The notes beneath the pieces are model-generated. The model was not told the origin of the DNA and ran no database searches. It was given only the letters and a program-made list of their open reading frames with translations. A DNA stretch of 64,000 bases from Nannochloropsis salina CCMP1776. Lineage: Eukaryota > Sar > Eustigmatophyceae > Eustigmatales > Monodopsidaceae. Made by a program: the position numbers and the translations under genes. Below, piece by piece: positions 22,901 through 31,535 of this stretch (positions within the stretch are counted from its first letter, which is position 1; each line of letters begins with the position of its first letter). The stretch is taken from the NCBI GenBank assembly GCA_004565275.1, contig SDOX01000016.1:969352-1033351 (forward strand), read 5' to 3'.

Positions 22901-25900
22901 GCACCCATCGACGTCGTGCCCTCCCTGCCCCCTGCCTTGGCACCTCAATTCGTGTATCGGTATGTTTCCGCACCGCGGGAGCCCCCGATTACGCATTTGG
23001 TTTTGAATCATCTGAATGTCGTCGTCCTCGTCAGTCCTCTGCTCTACCTTGTTTCATTTTTTGGCTGCTTAGCGCCTGATCATTCTGAGGGCTTAGGAGA
23101 AAAAGACGAGGGCGTCGCCAAGGCATTAGCGGAACTGTCCTTTCCGTCGATGGAGAAAAAAGTGGGCAAGAGAGAGGGTGAATTACTTCAGGGGCCCACA
23201 CCGGACGAATCGCCACGCGAAGGACTGTCAGAGGAAGCGATAGTACAAGAAGTATCAACTAGCAATCGATTGCTGCCCTCTCCCGCGAGTGAAAATGCCC
23301 CAACGGACGAAGCCGAGGAGGTTCTTCAGGAAGTGATAAGGCGGGTGAAAATCATGGTACATCATCCTCGTATCATTTTTCCTGAGCGGAAGCCGGCAGA
23401 TGGAGGACGAGAAGACAGGCAGAGTGGAGGGACCAAAGCAGTGGTTATGAGGGGACTTGGGGTCGGGTCGTACGTGCAAGAGTTGGAAAGACGGCTGGAC
23501 GGCGCGGTTCTCCCCCGCAGTAAATGGAATGCCCATCTCGACGGCTTGGAATGCTTCATTACCTCCTTCACGATTCCATCTGCTTCAATTTCAGCTCCCT
23601 CTCCAGAATTTAGATCCTCTCAGCCTCCCCTTCCAGTCGAAGAGAACGTTTCCCTCTTAAATCCCACCAGCGTTTCCTTGGAATATACGCGCGCCTATTC
23701 CCTCTTACGGTCCCCTCTTCGCCATCTCCATCTTTCTCTCGACAGCATCACAACTTACATTTCTTATCAAGATTTGTATATACTTGGACGTGTCGTGGAA
23801 AGCTGGTACCACGGCAACCTTGCCCATGGGCGCCAGGTCCTCCCTCTCGACAATCCTACGGAAGAACAAGGGGAAGAATCAGCGCCAGATGCAGCTAACA
23901 CTCGAGCGACGGCGCCAGTGACAGCTGTGGGAGGATACTACGAGCTTACATTCGCACAGCAAAAGCTGGGCTTGATGCTGAGAAAGGTGGATGGGATGGC
24001 TGTCGTCGAGGGTCTCTCGATAGACGATGAAAACGAGATGAAAGGGGAGAGGGCGCGCAGGGCATCAGTTGTTTATCTCCCCAGAAAAGGAGACGTTATT
24101 TGGAGTATCAATGGAAAGCCAAGCGGAGACCACAGTGAGGTATTGCGATCAGTGCGCACTTTACCCCGACCCATCATTCTGGGGTTCTGCCCACGAGGGG
24201 AGCCTTTCACATTAAATGTCCCTTTAAGCAGCGTTTTTCTGCATCGCTCAACTCTACCGGATTGCCTCCTTCTTTCTGAGAAAGCTGTGGGGGAAAAGGG
24301 AGGCGACAAGGAGGGTAGGAAAGCAACAGCCATGCTTGTAAGTGTCGAAGGAAAGTCGATTGAAGGATTAGGGTACCAAACAGCGTTGGCTACGTTGAAA
24401 GAGGTAGCGGCCCAAGCAGAACACGCCAGGACGAGGGGGGGGAATTGTAGAACTGCGCTGATTGGTGTCCGACACCTAGGTCAACCAGTGCGTTTGCAAG
24501 ATTTAGAGGTCGAAATCGGGTCAATTTCACTGGTGGCAATCGATGACTTGGATGGGAAGGACCTGCCTCTCTTGAAATCGCGCGCCCGGAATCTCAAAGC
24601 CCGTGTTCGGGAATGGTCGTACGCAAGTGGGGGGCGAGAAGAAACAAGAGCAGGCATGAGAATTGTATTGGCTGGGATGATGGTCAATACGCAGGTGGAC
24701 TACTACAATGGACGGTTTGGAGCATGGGAGCCCCTGCTCGAACCGGTGGGTGTATCGGGAAGCGTGCGCAGGGTGACTGCGAGCGACTGTCCAGCCAGCT
24801 TGCACGGCCTTGCGTCGGACAGGACGATTACCACGACCTTGAATTTAAGCACGACGGACGCCTTGTGCTTGAACATCACAGACGCCCTCCTGGAGCTCGC
24901 ACAGCGGATTTGTCGGGGTCCAAAAAACTCTCCGTCTCCAAGTGTTTCCCTCGCACCACCTCTTCCATCAATGGACGCCTCATTTCCTCATCAGGCCCAT
25001 GTCAGTGGTGGGACAAATGCCGCGATCTTTGTGCCCTCCCAAGCGCCAAATTGCCGGGGGGCTACCTACGTGTTTCGGAATGACACCGGTCTGCCTACCA
25101 AGTTTTGGACGGTGCGGCAAGCGACAGGGAGGGATGAAAACTACCATTCCCGGCACGGAAGTGCTCAGAACCCTGTTCTAGAAGCTCCGCCAGGCGCTAC
25201 CGTGCCATTTTCAGTCGATCAACATCGACACGTTACCCATGAGACAGAGGGAAATGATGCCCAGCGTGATGAGATCCGACGACGGGAGTATGATGCAGTT
25301 CACACTCTCTTCGTGCGCCTAGGCGGCTCCTTGGACTGGTTGGAGTTGTCTTCCCTACCTTTGTCCCGAGTTGGCATCTATACCTATCCTTTCTTCCCAC
25401 CCACTCTCCCTTCGTACGTAGCAAGCAGCAGCTGCGCGAGTAAGATTGTGTGGGAAGTGGCATCCGAGGAAGGCCGACGCGTCTTGACTCTCCGCTCTGC
25501 CGTCCGCCTTCAAAACAGCACTGGGCTACCTCTTCAGTTGCGCTGTGTTGGGGTTAAGGAGATCGATTATTTATATGTGGGGCCATGGGCAGTCGTCAGC
25601 TTGCCTTTATCGTGGGCAGGCAGACAAGGCAGTATCACCCTTCGACCTACGGACAAGCAGAACTCCGGCACGTCCTCTTCCTCACAGTCCTCGAATGCGT
25701 CGTACTGTTCAGAGGATACCATAGAAGTGGATGTGCCCTCGGAAGAGGATCAATTTTCCTGGAGCGGAGCCTTGTGGGACGAGCCGGAGGTGGCATTCGG
25801 CAGCGCAACTACGTTGCGCAGCCTCTTAGTATGTCCCCTCCTTTTCCCTAAGTCCTCGACGTGTGTCGCCGATTCTGATCAGGAGCATCCCCTTATGCTC

Positions 25901-28900
25901 CATCTGGCTGCCGCGGAGCACGCAGGACAAGAAGGGGATTATGTTGTTCATATCTATGCGGGTGCAACACTAGTGAACCTTCTTCCTGTTCCAGTACGAT
26001 ACGCTTGGAGAGAGCGCTTCAATAGGAGAGAGAAGGAAGCTGGGAAGGCGAGAAACCTCGCAGGAGAGATAAAAACAGGTATGCTGGCTAGCGGAGAAGA
26101 GAAAGGATTGCACTTTGCGGATATTGTGGGGCTTGGGGCAGAAGTTTCTTTCAAATTGCACGGAGGGCCAGCGTATGAAGCTCTCGGCCGAACAAGATGG
26201 GTGAGCCTGGGGACCGAGGAACAGGGAAAAGAAGGAGACAGGGAAAAAAATGCGCACGAATTGGAAATGAGGGACGAGGCGGGGAATATCTTCGTGATCT
26301 TGGCGGAGCTGGAAAGGCGAGGCCCCAACGGGCTGCGTGTGACGCTGTACGTGGACGTATGGGTCAGGAATAAGTCGGGCTTGAATTTGGTTTACGGAGA
26401 GCCACGGAGAGGGAGGGCGGTCGAAACCCTCGGAGGCCCAGTGACAACGGACGTGGTGATGTCCGCCGTGCAAGAAGGAGAGGTGGTGGAGGAGGTGTTC
26501 GAGGTTCGGGTGCAGGGCAGGAGGCAGGCGGGCAGGCAAGAGGTGGAGACTCGGTGGGGCACCGAGCTGGGCCGTCCCTTGCTCCCGAAGGAGGAATGGC
26601 GCCTGCCGTCTTCGAGGACCTGGGCCTGGAGGGACCCGGCCTGGAAAGTTGACGGGTCAGGGCAGGTCTCGGAAGAGGAAGGGTGGGAGAGCAGCCGTTT
26701 GGACTTCCCTGATGCCTTCAAACCTGCTCGATGCTTTAACGCCAAAGATCGGATTTGGCGTCGACGCTGGCTGCGTCGACGGTCGTTGGTAGCATCTAAG
26801 GCCAGCGACGTGGAGGTGCCTCCAGCTGAGGAGGGAGGAAATGTGGTGCGGCAAGGTCTTTTTCTGCCGGGTGTGCTGCCTTTCCAGCCGCGCGCTCGAT
26901 CGGTAACCTCCACATTGTCATCTTCCGCAACTTCTTGTACCTCTTCTTTATCTACTCCTCCTTCCCACCACGGACAACGTCGGTCTCCTCACACTCAAGT
27001 GTCCCCGCTTACCTCTCGTCAACAGCAGGGAAATGATCCAATTATTCAACAACTCGTCCTGAAAATCGGAGACTCCCATTGGTCCCCTCCCCTGGACGTG
27101 AGTCTGGAGGGCGCAGGAGGGGCCTTCCAGGTGATTGGGAATCGATGGGGCGCCGTCCTGGAAGACAACCGCCTCTGCCACACGCTCTACGAGCTCGCTT
27201 ACCGGGTGACGACCTTGCCTCCTCCCTGGGATCGGACAAGACTGGTAACTATACAAGCCAGATACGTTCTTCGAAACGAGGGAGCACGGCCGGTCTTAGT
27301 GGGGCAATTAGGGGCCCGGGTCCCACCCATCGCTCCCGCGGCAGGGAAAGGGGAGGCCGGAGAACAGAAGTTCATGATGGAATTGGTCCCTGGGGAAAGT
27401 CGTCCTCTCCATTGGCCAAATTTTCGCTTGCAGTCCTTCTTGGTCCTCTCTTTTCCGCCCTCCCACTTTCCCGCCATTTCTGACACCCTGGCCACCGAAG
27501 GTACGGCAAGGAATGTGCGCTACTCGTGTTCCGGGGGGATCGATATCGCTGCTTTGTCGGATACCCCGGTGATTGTTCGCCCCTCTGTCCCCTCTCCGTC
27601 ATTTTCGGCCCCGGCTCCCCTTCCTCGCCTGGTACGCGTGCAAGTGGCGTTGGGAGAAGAGGACGAGGAGGAAGAAGACGTGGAGGCTGCTTTGTCCATC
27701 TCCTTGCGGGAGATACGTCGCCCTCGATATGCGCTGATCGAGGGAACTCACGGAAATATGGAGGAGGGGGAAGAATCAGGACGAAGGCGTGGGGAGGAGG
27801 AGGAGAAGGAGGAGGATGGAGAAGGGGCACCCTTGTTGTGGCTGGAGAATCGGTCGAGCGTGACTGTCTGGTACGGGCAAGCTGGGAGCGAGGTCGAAGA
27901 CGCCCTTCCTCCCGCCCACGCGCAAATCGTAGGGTGGGATCACCCATTACCATCATCCTGGGAAGGCCATGGAGCAGACGGGGGCGAGGGAGGGGCTTTG
28001 GCCGATGGAGAAGGAGATAGGATGTGCCACGTGCGTCTATCCTTAGCTCCTCCCACTTCGTCATTGCGGCGCACGACGGCGTCCACAGTCATCGTCTCTC
28101 CAGGTGCCGTGGGATCATCGCGTACGCTGGAAATCCCTGCTTCGGGGGGGGCAAGTGCGACGAGGGGGAGAGAGGGGGCACACAGCGTCACGGTGCAAGT
28201 TGTGATGAATGGGCCTGCCAAGATCCTGCGTGTCTTGGACCTTGTGCCGTCTTCATCACCGCCGTCTTCTTCGGCCAAAGCGTCTTCCCTGAGTTTTCTT
28301 CGGCATCGCGGCCATGACAAGACTCGACGGTCTGTAGGAAGAGACCTGCAACTTAGCCCTTCGGGCAGAAAGGAGAAAAGGAGGGATGTGTTGCGGATGC
28401 GTCTGGCTCTCCCTGCTGTCATCCTTTCCCTGGTGGATGACACGCCCGAGGAGGTGCTTGTGCTGGGATTGGGGGACGTGGTGGCGCAGGCCGTGAAAGG
28501 GGGAGGGGAGGAGGGAAGAGGAGGCCTCCGGTCCCGGCTGACTATAGACTCCTTCCAGGTGGATAATCATATGGCCCGGGCACATTTCGCTGTCGTCTTG
28601 CGGCCAGCAGATGATGAGCATGCGCTCTTAGCCCCTAACCCGTCTTCTTCTCCCTCTTCCCTTTCCTCCCGCCCTCCAAGCGTCCGTTTCGACATGGATG
28701 TTGGCCCTCCCCATCCCTCCCTCTTTGCGCACATCCGCATGCTTCGTGTGAGCACTCGCCGGGTCATTCTCAATCTGGATCAATCCACAGTCTTGGCTGT
28801 GCAGCGCATGGGGCACAGGATGAAAGGGGAGGGAGAAGCGGGCACAGAGGCGGTGGGGAAAATCATGTATCTCCCTTGTCAGGATGCATCTAGGGGTAGC

Positions 28901-30418
28901 CCCGCAGAGGTGGCCAAACTTCATTTCTCGCCCATCCAAGGAGAGGTCGTAAGACAAGGCTGCGGAGGAAGTCTGACTCCTGGTCGTAATCTGCATGAGG
29001 AGATCCAACGGAAAAAACAACGCAAGCCAAAGCAAGGGGTTAAAATTCTGGTGGAAGAATTGCGCATTGAGCCGCTGTCCGTCAATCTATCCTTGTCCCG
29101 GCCGCGCGAATCTCCGGAAGATGTGTATGTGGGCTTGAAACCCAACAAAATGCTTTCCGACATGCTCAACCGCCTGGACGAAGCGCGTTTGAATTTGCAA
29201 CCCTTCGAGGTTTCCTTCCTCCTGACCCCAGCCTCACATTTATTATGGTTGGCCCGGGTGCATTACGCCCGAGAGGTTAAGCGTCATGTATTCTCTATGC
29301 TGGGCTCCCTCCGAGCGTTGGGCAAACCCGTCACATTGATCCGAGGGATTGGGAAAGGCGCTAGTGACTTTGTGTCCCAGCCCATACAAAGTCTGGTCCG
29401 AAGCGTGGAGCTCTTGGATCCCGAGATTTTCTTCCAAGGCGTAGGACGAGGAACTGATTCACTTTTGAAGCACACAGTCGGGGGCGTGGCAAGCTCCGCG
29501 TCTTGCGTGATGGAAAATGTGGGAAAGCAATTGAGTTGCTTGGCATTTGACAAGGAGTACCGATTGGCCAGGGAGCGAGGGAGGGAGGGGGAGGCTGGAG
29601 GAGGAGGGGGCGGAGGAGAGGGGTCACGAGGAGGAGGCGGAGGAGGAAGACCTGCGGACGTCTTGGAGGGCCTGGGACTAGGAGGGAAGCGGTTGATGCG
29701 CGGGCTCGTGGACGGAGTGACGGGCGTGGTGGCCGCGCCGGTACGAGGGGCGGAGCGGGAAGGCTTTCGAGGAATGGTGAAAGGAATGGGGAAAGGGATG
29801 CTGGGCCTGGTGGTCAAACCGGTGGTCGGTCTCGCGGATGCAGCCAGCGACGTGTTGCAAGGCGTTCAGGGAACGGCCGGCGCGGCCTTGACGGCGGAAG
29901 CCCTGAGTCAATTGCGGCCGAAAAGGGCCGTGTATGGGGAAGAGAGGAGGTTAAAACCGTACGATATGGCGGATGCGCAGGCACAAATGCTGTTCGAGAG
30001 AGTGCGATGTAGGGAGGGAAGGAGGAAAGGAGGAAAGCGCTTGCTAGCAAGACAAGAGGAGTGGTATTGTGATTACGCAGAAATTGGAAGGAATCGGGGA
30101 GGAGTTGTTGTTTTGTCGACTGCCCGCGTATTATTTTTGAATGAGGAAGGAATTTTGCATTATTCTTTGTCGTGGAGAGAGGTGGTGCTCGCGGAGCTCC
30201 AGGTGCCAACACGAAGTGAGGAGCGACTTGGACTGGTGCTGCATGTACAGAGGGGAGTAGACGGAGGATTGCGGCGGTTTCTGGTCCCCTGCGAGACCGT
30301 TGGACATGCCAAAGCCTTAAAGGGTAAGGTGGATCAAGGATTTTTGAGCTTCCGATCTTCTGGGGGGGAGGGCGGGCTTGGCGGGTCGCTTGAGGAGGTT
30401 AAAAAGGAGGTGGAATGA
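16964..30418 (+). CDS. VPS13: Giant VPS13-type bridge lipid-transfer protein, intronless
   Basis: VPS13 proteins form a long hydrophobic groove that moves lipids between membranes at contact sites. One open frame of 13,455 nt encodes 4,484 residues, longer than yeast (about 3,100) or human VPS13 (about 3,100-4,000). Residues 1-110 are the chorein domain (MLEGLLARFLSSRVGHFVDG start, GEILLHDLRVK). A FYVE-like zinc finger with eight Cys at 1774/1777, 1791/1794, 1799/1802 and 1819/1822 is inserted near 1770-1825. PDZ-like segments lie near 2323-2405 (GDVIWSINGKPSGDHSEVL) and 2440-2515 (SVEGKSIEGLGYQTAL). Six VAB/SHR-BD-type repeats begin near 2701, 2847, 3003, 3132, 3432 and 3625 (for example VRLQNSTGLPLQL, WVRNKSGLNLVYG). 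The C-terminal ATG2-C-like region (from about 4029; DPEIFFQGVGRGTDSLLKHT) precedes a PH-like end (about 4365-4465). Acidic and Gly-rich linkers break the domains. The lack of introns is striking next to its neighbours. Confidence 0.96.
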   Translation: MLEGLLARFLSSRVGHFVDGVDQNNLNVGLWKGEILLHDLRVKGTAVDDLLGLIPLGLAWGRVGIFHLSVPWNAFGTKPLVITLKDVTLVFRVLTEEGSHGADGGDGGGGGASRTALRRRRAAKEREVQERLRYLQASKQRNGEGNGVSVQEEQERRGLAERLFASLLENVQVRLSNVHVRLEYREEECFVREQQDGEGPAAGGDAADLSPKTREREKIGDDCGHRIERNEVEEEEPTGPVRCHGHPPEGFLALGLEMEEFTIENHSAPGEEGIDDDEGEEEEEGEEGQVDASARGLSKGQSGGKAGMDVHTKATTVRKRALATNLALYCDPHSPPWVPSSLPPSRPSSTVAPGFHPFPVTTLAKHDYLLRPTSGALMLIARPVPLSPKRPKHDLSCHLTDVHVGTTLAQIRCLRALVHALASTRRVWEDLEGDRSGKDGWRGRRRPLGRVTDDPRGWWQYAAGRVLRGKEALAVDIAISTSASHSQTTPSTGPQDAGGPAPSLPSLPVPLAPPHRLGSGLPHPVHPPHLPTWPQLVSLVQTRHRYLRLHPRRALLLPDEAQSLQDLDDRLEVEEIVFLRLVANARPKDADASQIVGPAGPKAEQEVESTVVGWVKSWFEREGGRNGGDDGAIAPPGSGETTGGKPHDPELVSAADRRALEETALDYARTLAQVTIPPTYVITRLRLSLNQGSCTLYLSPTRPLARLVVDVASTFLLRPFSWSVSMALGALEVLDLDPLTKYRTVVTRKIRRRAAHIPATSLPPSLPPAMMVVGTYRVPKNADLQIHYNKGCEEGGRDLAVSCRVLPFEVFYSRRLLEALRHVCMPPLPSMAPDKGEEESEGVTEGMRHGMQEWQARQRARLLSRIADRGRIMLDIDIQAPLILIPETTRAEEGQLLVLDMGYVVLCNREHGQDEGKEDEADTAAWTLRMQHMAVEMCRLGALFLERKENDVDLHPIVEPFDLTLDIHTCLDNAARASTHASIQASLPRLAVNLRASTIQYFHRVFHRRRSQARAKILADTPENYRHGRRVRCRDEGRKLGIKKTGASAKDLRNNSTAALQAPREELSANVDSTPAIGKQDHTRVKDGISAEEEEKEAHIQAGRALNFTFTAPNIALHLVDDLVSPLPSGASSNFPCSPSSLFPLVDVAVQGIEGRILASDYQEAAKATTSINLEIAFVEIKDRHHFADASFSSLFGPLHDEVGKAMEDAGKGVSLLSVAIVHATRGESLLRSRNCGGQRKESTEVDIAVRPVQVQWNPETVAALQRFLAAQKQESVRNAREEEEESRQLRDRGNVVVELRGRARGDRYPPSDLHEEGRTFPTLGEDTTPSYTEGLGHLFSLYSSTSFSDQTQPSTSLSSFRLSTRLRTVSILLNKEKELRRLLRLQLRGLDLTLKGGGKAKALQGSIQGLTVDDLGNADTCFPRVLDGQKKGCLALSFSYSSLLPPLVSEASAGCDEAEDGRERGRDSAKGIVPDNHLDVVVGPLQVVYYNHLCLEVIDYVNEGVLGAIISSTLRSADALVRQRAMAKTGFTVSLAHPMAILPRYLTHLDHALAVMDDAVLKTVFENLHVPQVGEPVVDVHTAGNEDMGSTSASGGAKDGNAWSDTSQSPTVGQEYDSVYDDNDEEAREKAKKGEVIVLRRFDLAFSSVVISLESPALAGHPALLSTPFSFQVYVMRPLDVEYGNVLARRHREAGSTALDLPSIAVKAALPPLHLQASHESYSLLRRVVEDNLLTQEHHATNMLKALRALDLPPLATRSPYHRNAGAEEGKACLHCARAYHGVDDGAHSCPQCGDQICRRCLNVSVFDKSTGIVVRVCGACARASFPSLFHSGEDVRLSWHTRGQEHHAAHVAYSYGLIDGPLSDIKVDVHLSGLELNLLEPSPPSPSPSPSPANVVLDWRASAHFIIDETKILFRRPEDDRKILDVSLYRCLVDASSEVLRQVPREASILERILSPSMEALEKEPSGKTSGPSSSLPAPIDVVPSLPPALAPQFVYRYVSAPREPPITHLVLNHLNVVVLVSPLLYLVSFFGCLAPDHSEGLGEKDEGVAKALAELSFPSMEKKVGKREGELLQGPTPDESPREGLSEEAIVQEVSTSNRLLPSPASENAPTDEAEEVLQEVIRRVKIMVHHPRIIFPERKPADGGREDRQSGGTKAVVMRGLGVGSYVQELERRLDGAVLPRSKWNAHLDGLECFITSFTIPSASISAPSPEFRSSQPPLPVEENVSLLNPTSVSLEYTRAYSLLRSPLRHLHLSLDSITTYISYQDLYILGRVVESWYHGNLAHGRQVLPLDNPTEEQGEESAPDAANTRATAPVTAVGGYYELTFAQQKLGLMLRKVDGMAVVEGLSIDDENEMKGERARRASVVYLPRKGDVIWSINGKPSGDHSEVLRSVRTLPRPIILGFCPRGEPFTLNVPLSSVFLHRSTLPDCLLLSEKAVGEKGGDKEGRKATAMLVSVEGKSIEGLGYQTALATLKEVAAQAEHARTRGGNCRTALIGVRHLGQPVRLQDLEVEIGSISLVAIDDLDGKDLPLLKSRARNLKARVREWSYASGGREETRAGMRIVLAGMMVNTQVDYYNGRFGAWEPLLEPVGVSGSVRRVTASDCPASLHGLASDRTITTTLNLSTTDALCLNITDALLELAQRICRGPKNSPSPSVSLAPPLPSMDASFPHQAHVSGGTNAAIFVPSQAPNCRGATYVFRNDTGLPTKFWTVRQATGRDENYHSRHGSAQNPVLEAPPGATVPFSVDQHRHVTHETEGNDAQRDEIRRREYDAVHTLFVRLGGSLDWLELSSLPLSRVGIYTYPFFPPTLPSYVASSSCASKIVWEVASEEGRRVLTLRSAVRLQNSTGLPLQLRCVGVKEIDYLYVGPWAVVSLPLSWAGRQGSITLRPTDKQNSGTSSSSQSSNASYCSEDTIEVDVPSEEDQFSWSGALWDEPEVAFGSATTLRSLLVCPLLFPKSSTCVADSDQEHPLMLHLAAAEHAGQEGDYVVHIYAGATLVNLLPVPVRYAWRERFNRREKEAGKARNLAGEIKTGMLASGEEKGLHFADIVGLGAEVSFKLHGGPAYEALGRTRWVSLGTEEQGKEGDREKNAHELEMRDEAGNIFVILAELERRGPNGLRVTLYVDVWVRNKSGLNLVYGEPRRGRAVETLGGPVTTDVVMSAVQEGEVVEEVFEVRVQGRRQAGRQEVETRWGTELGRPLLPKEEWRLPSSRTWAWRDPAWKVDGSGQVSEEEGWESSRLDFPDAFKPARCFNAKDRIWRRRWLRRRSLVASKASDVEVPPAEEGGNVVRQGLFLPGVLPFQPRARSVTSTLSSSATSCTSSLSTPPSHHGQRRSPHTQVSPLTSRQQQGNDPIIQQLVLKIGDSHWSPPLDVSLEGAGGAFQVIGNRWGAVLEDNRLCHTLYELAYRVTTLPPPWDRTRLVTIQARYVLRNEGARPVLVGQLGARVPPIAPAAGKGEAGEQKFMMELVPGESRPLHWPNFRLQSFLVLSFPPSHFPAISDTLATEGTARNVRYSCSGGIDIAALSDTPVIVRPSVPSPSFSAPAPLPRLVRVQVALGEEDEEEEDVEAALSISLREIRRPRYALIEGTHGNMEEGEESGRRRGEEEEKEEDGEGAPLLWLENRSSVTVWYGQAGSEVEDALPPAHAQIVGWDHPLPSSWEGHGADGGEGGALADGEGDRMCHVRLSLAPPTSSLRRTTASTVIVSPGAVGSSRTLEIPASGGASATRGREGAHSVTVQVVMNGPAKILRVLDLVPSSSPPSSSAKASSLSFLRHRGHDKTRRSVGRDLQLSPSGRKEKRRDVLRMRLALPAVILSLVDDTPEEVLVLGLGDVVAQAVKGGGEEGRGGLRSRLTIDSFQVDNHMARAHFAVVLRPADDEHALLAPNPSSSPSSLSSRPPSVRFDMDVGPPHPSLFAHIRMLRVSTRRVILNLDQSTVLAVQRMGHRMKGEGEAGTEAVGKIMYLPCQDASRGSPAEVAKLHFSPIQGEVVRQGCGGSLTPGRNLHEEIQRKKQRKPKQGVKILVEELRIEPLSVNLSLSRPRESPEDVYVGLKPNKMLSDMLNRLDEARLNLQPFEVSFLLTPASHLLWLARVHYAREVKRHVFSMLGSLRALGKPVTLIRGIGKGASDFVSQPIQSLVRSVELLDPEIFFQGVGRGTDSLLKHTVGGVASSASCVMENVGKQLSCLAFDKEYRLARERGREGEAGGGGGGGEGSRGGGGGGRPADVLEGLGLGGKRLMRGLVDGVTGVVAAPVRGAEREGFRGMVKGMGKGMLGLVVKPVVGLADAASDVLQGVQGTAGAALTAEALSQLRPKRAVYGEERRLKPYDMADAQAQMLFERVRCREGRRKGGKRLLARQEEWYCDYAEIGRNRGGVVVLSTARVLFLNEEGILHYSLSWREVVLAELQVPTRSEERLGLVLHVQRGVDGGLRRFLVPCETVGHAKALKGKVDQGFLSFRSSGGEGGLGGSLEEVKKEVE
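22283..22429 (+). other. FYVE-like zinc finger within VPS13
   Basis: Eight cysteines spaced CX2C-X13-CX2C-X4-CX2C-X16-CX2C, which is FYVE spacing, ending RVCGACARA as FYVE domains do (RVCDxC). The basic R(R/K)HHCR patch that binds PI3P is replaced by GAHSCPQCG, so lipid binding may be lost or altered. Confidence 0.8.
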
Positions 30419-30704
30419 CCAGACTGTCCAGCTACCACTGTGAGCGTGGAGAGCAATTGTACAGTATGTGCAAGGAAACCGTGAGTATCTACCTTGTGTT
30501 CTTCATGCGCCAGCGAGGCGAATGAATAATTGGCCACAACGAGCAGGAGCAACGAGGACCGGGTTGAAAAAGCAAGCCATCCCTGCACATGAGCGACGTG
30601 CTTCTGTCTTCTACTTATCTCTTGCACTATATGCTTTTGATTACTTATAAGCTGCATTCTTCTACCATACACTCTCAATAACGTTGAGTTCCATGAGAGA
30701 CCCT
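30419..30704. other. Convergent intergenic region between VPS13 and ERV1
   Basis: Under 290 bp between two converging stop codons; it can only hold short 3' UTRs. Nothing else seen. Confidence 0.6.
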
Positions 30705-31535
30705 CTAGGGGCCCGTTTTTTTCTTCCCCACCCCAGGTTCGATGATATAAAATTTGCTTTTCCTTCTGGTCAACGGGGATGGCGCAGAGGGTATGTGCTC
30801 TTGTTGCTTTGTATGTGCCTCTGCAGGAGTCGAGTCCGCCGCCGCTTGTCTGTGGTTGTTATCCTCTCCTCCCTTTTCTCCCCAGCACCGCGGCTCCCCG
30901 GTCTTCCACCGTCGATCTAAACTCTTCAAGTCACAGGGAAAGACGGGTTTTCCCAGTTTCTCGTTCACGAGGTTGTGTTGCTTGCAAATCCAAACTGAGA
31001 AGGCTTCGCGGCTTTCCACACGGGGAGGGAGTGCTTGGATGCATTCCTGGAAATCTGTCCGGCAGTATGTGCACGGGTACAGACCTGCAATTCCATGGAC
31101 GAGGCCCGCAGCCAAAGACTGCTCCTGAGGTGTGGGAGACTCGGGATAATACGCTGCGGTAGAATGAAGCACACCCCATGTCATGTCGCCCAACGTGTCT
31201 TTGTCGAGTGGACAATGGTATTTCCGCCAAGCTGCCTCGTCAGAGGAGGAGGCAGCTGAAGGGGTGGACGAGGCCAGGGAGGGTGAAGACGAGGAAGTAG
31301 CACCAGATTTCGACATACCGGCGGCACTTTTCAGCATATCGAGCATGGATTTACAGGCAGCATGCTCACATTCCTCTTCCACGGCCGCTAAAGGGTTGTC
31401 AATTCGAGGTGGCGGAGTAGGGGGGGGCATGGCTGAGCTGGACGTTAGGGCCAGCAGCAATATTATTTTCACCTGTTTAGAACCTAGAGACTGGAGGAAA
31501 ACTGACAATTTTAAATTGGAGAGAGAATTCGCCAT
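30705..31535 (-). CDS. ERV1: Erv1/ALR-type FAD sulfhydryl oxidase
   Basis: Erv/ALR enzymes use FAD to make disulfides and pass electrons to oxygen or cytochrome c; Erv1 partners Mia40 in the mitochondrial intermembrane space. Single exon, 276 residues from ATG at 31535. The ERV core spans about 108-213: CPLDKDTLGDMTWGVLHSTA with FAD-binding Trp and His, AAYYPESPTPQEQ, the redox CxxC at Cys154/Cys157 (YPCTYC), and the structural CX16C pair Cys184/Cys201 around KQHNLVNEKLGKPVFPC, followed by LDRRWKTG. The motif order matches human GFER. An N-terminal CX4C pair (Cys56, Cys61) lies before a Ser/Ala-rich linker and may act as the shuttle disulfide. Residues 23-35 are hydrophobic (KIILLLALTSSSA), so targeting to the secretory route instead of mitochondria cannot be excluded. 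The frame is open upstream of this Met, but the longer start is not an ATG. Confidence 0.92.
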   Translation of the reverse strand: MANSLSNLKLSVFLQSLGSKQVKIILLLALTSSSAMPPPTPPPRIDNPLAAVEEECEHAACKSMLDMLKSAAGMSKSGATSSSSPSLASSTPSAASSSDEAAWRKYHCPLDKDTLGDMTWGVLHSTAAYYPESPTPQEQSLAAGLVHGIAGLYPCTYCRTDFQECIQALPPRVESREAFSVWICKQHNLVNEKLGKPVFPCDLKSLDRRWKTGEPRCWGEKGGEDNNHRQAAADSTPAEAHTKQQEHIPSAPSPLTRRKSKFYIIEPGVGKKKTGP

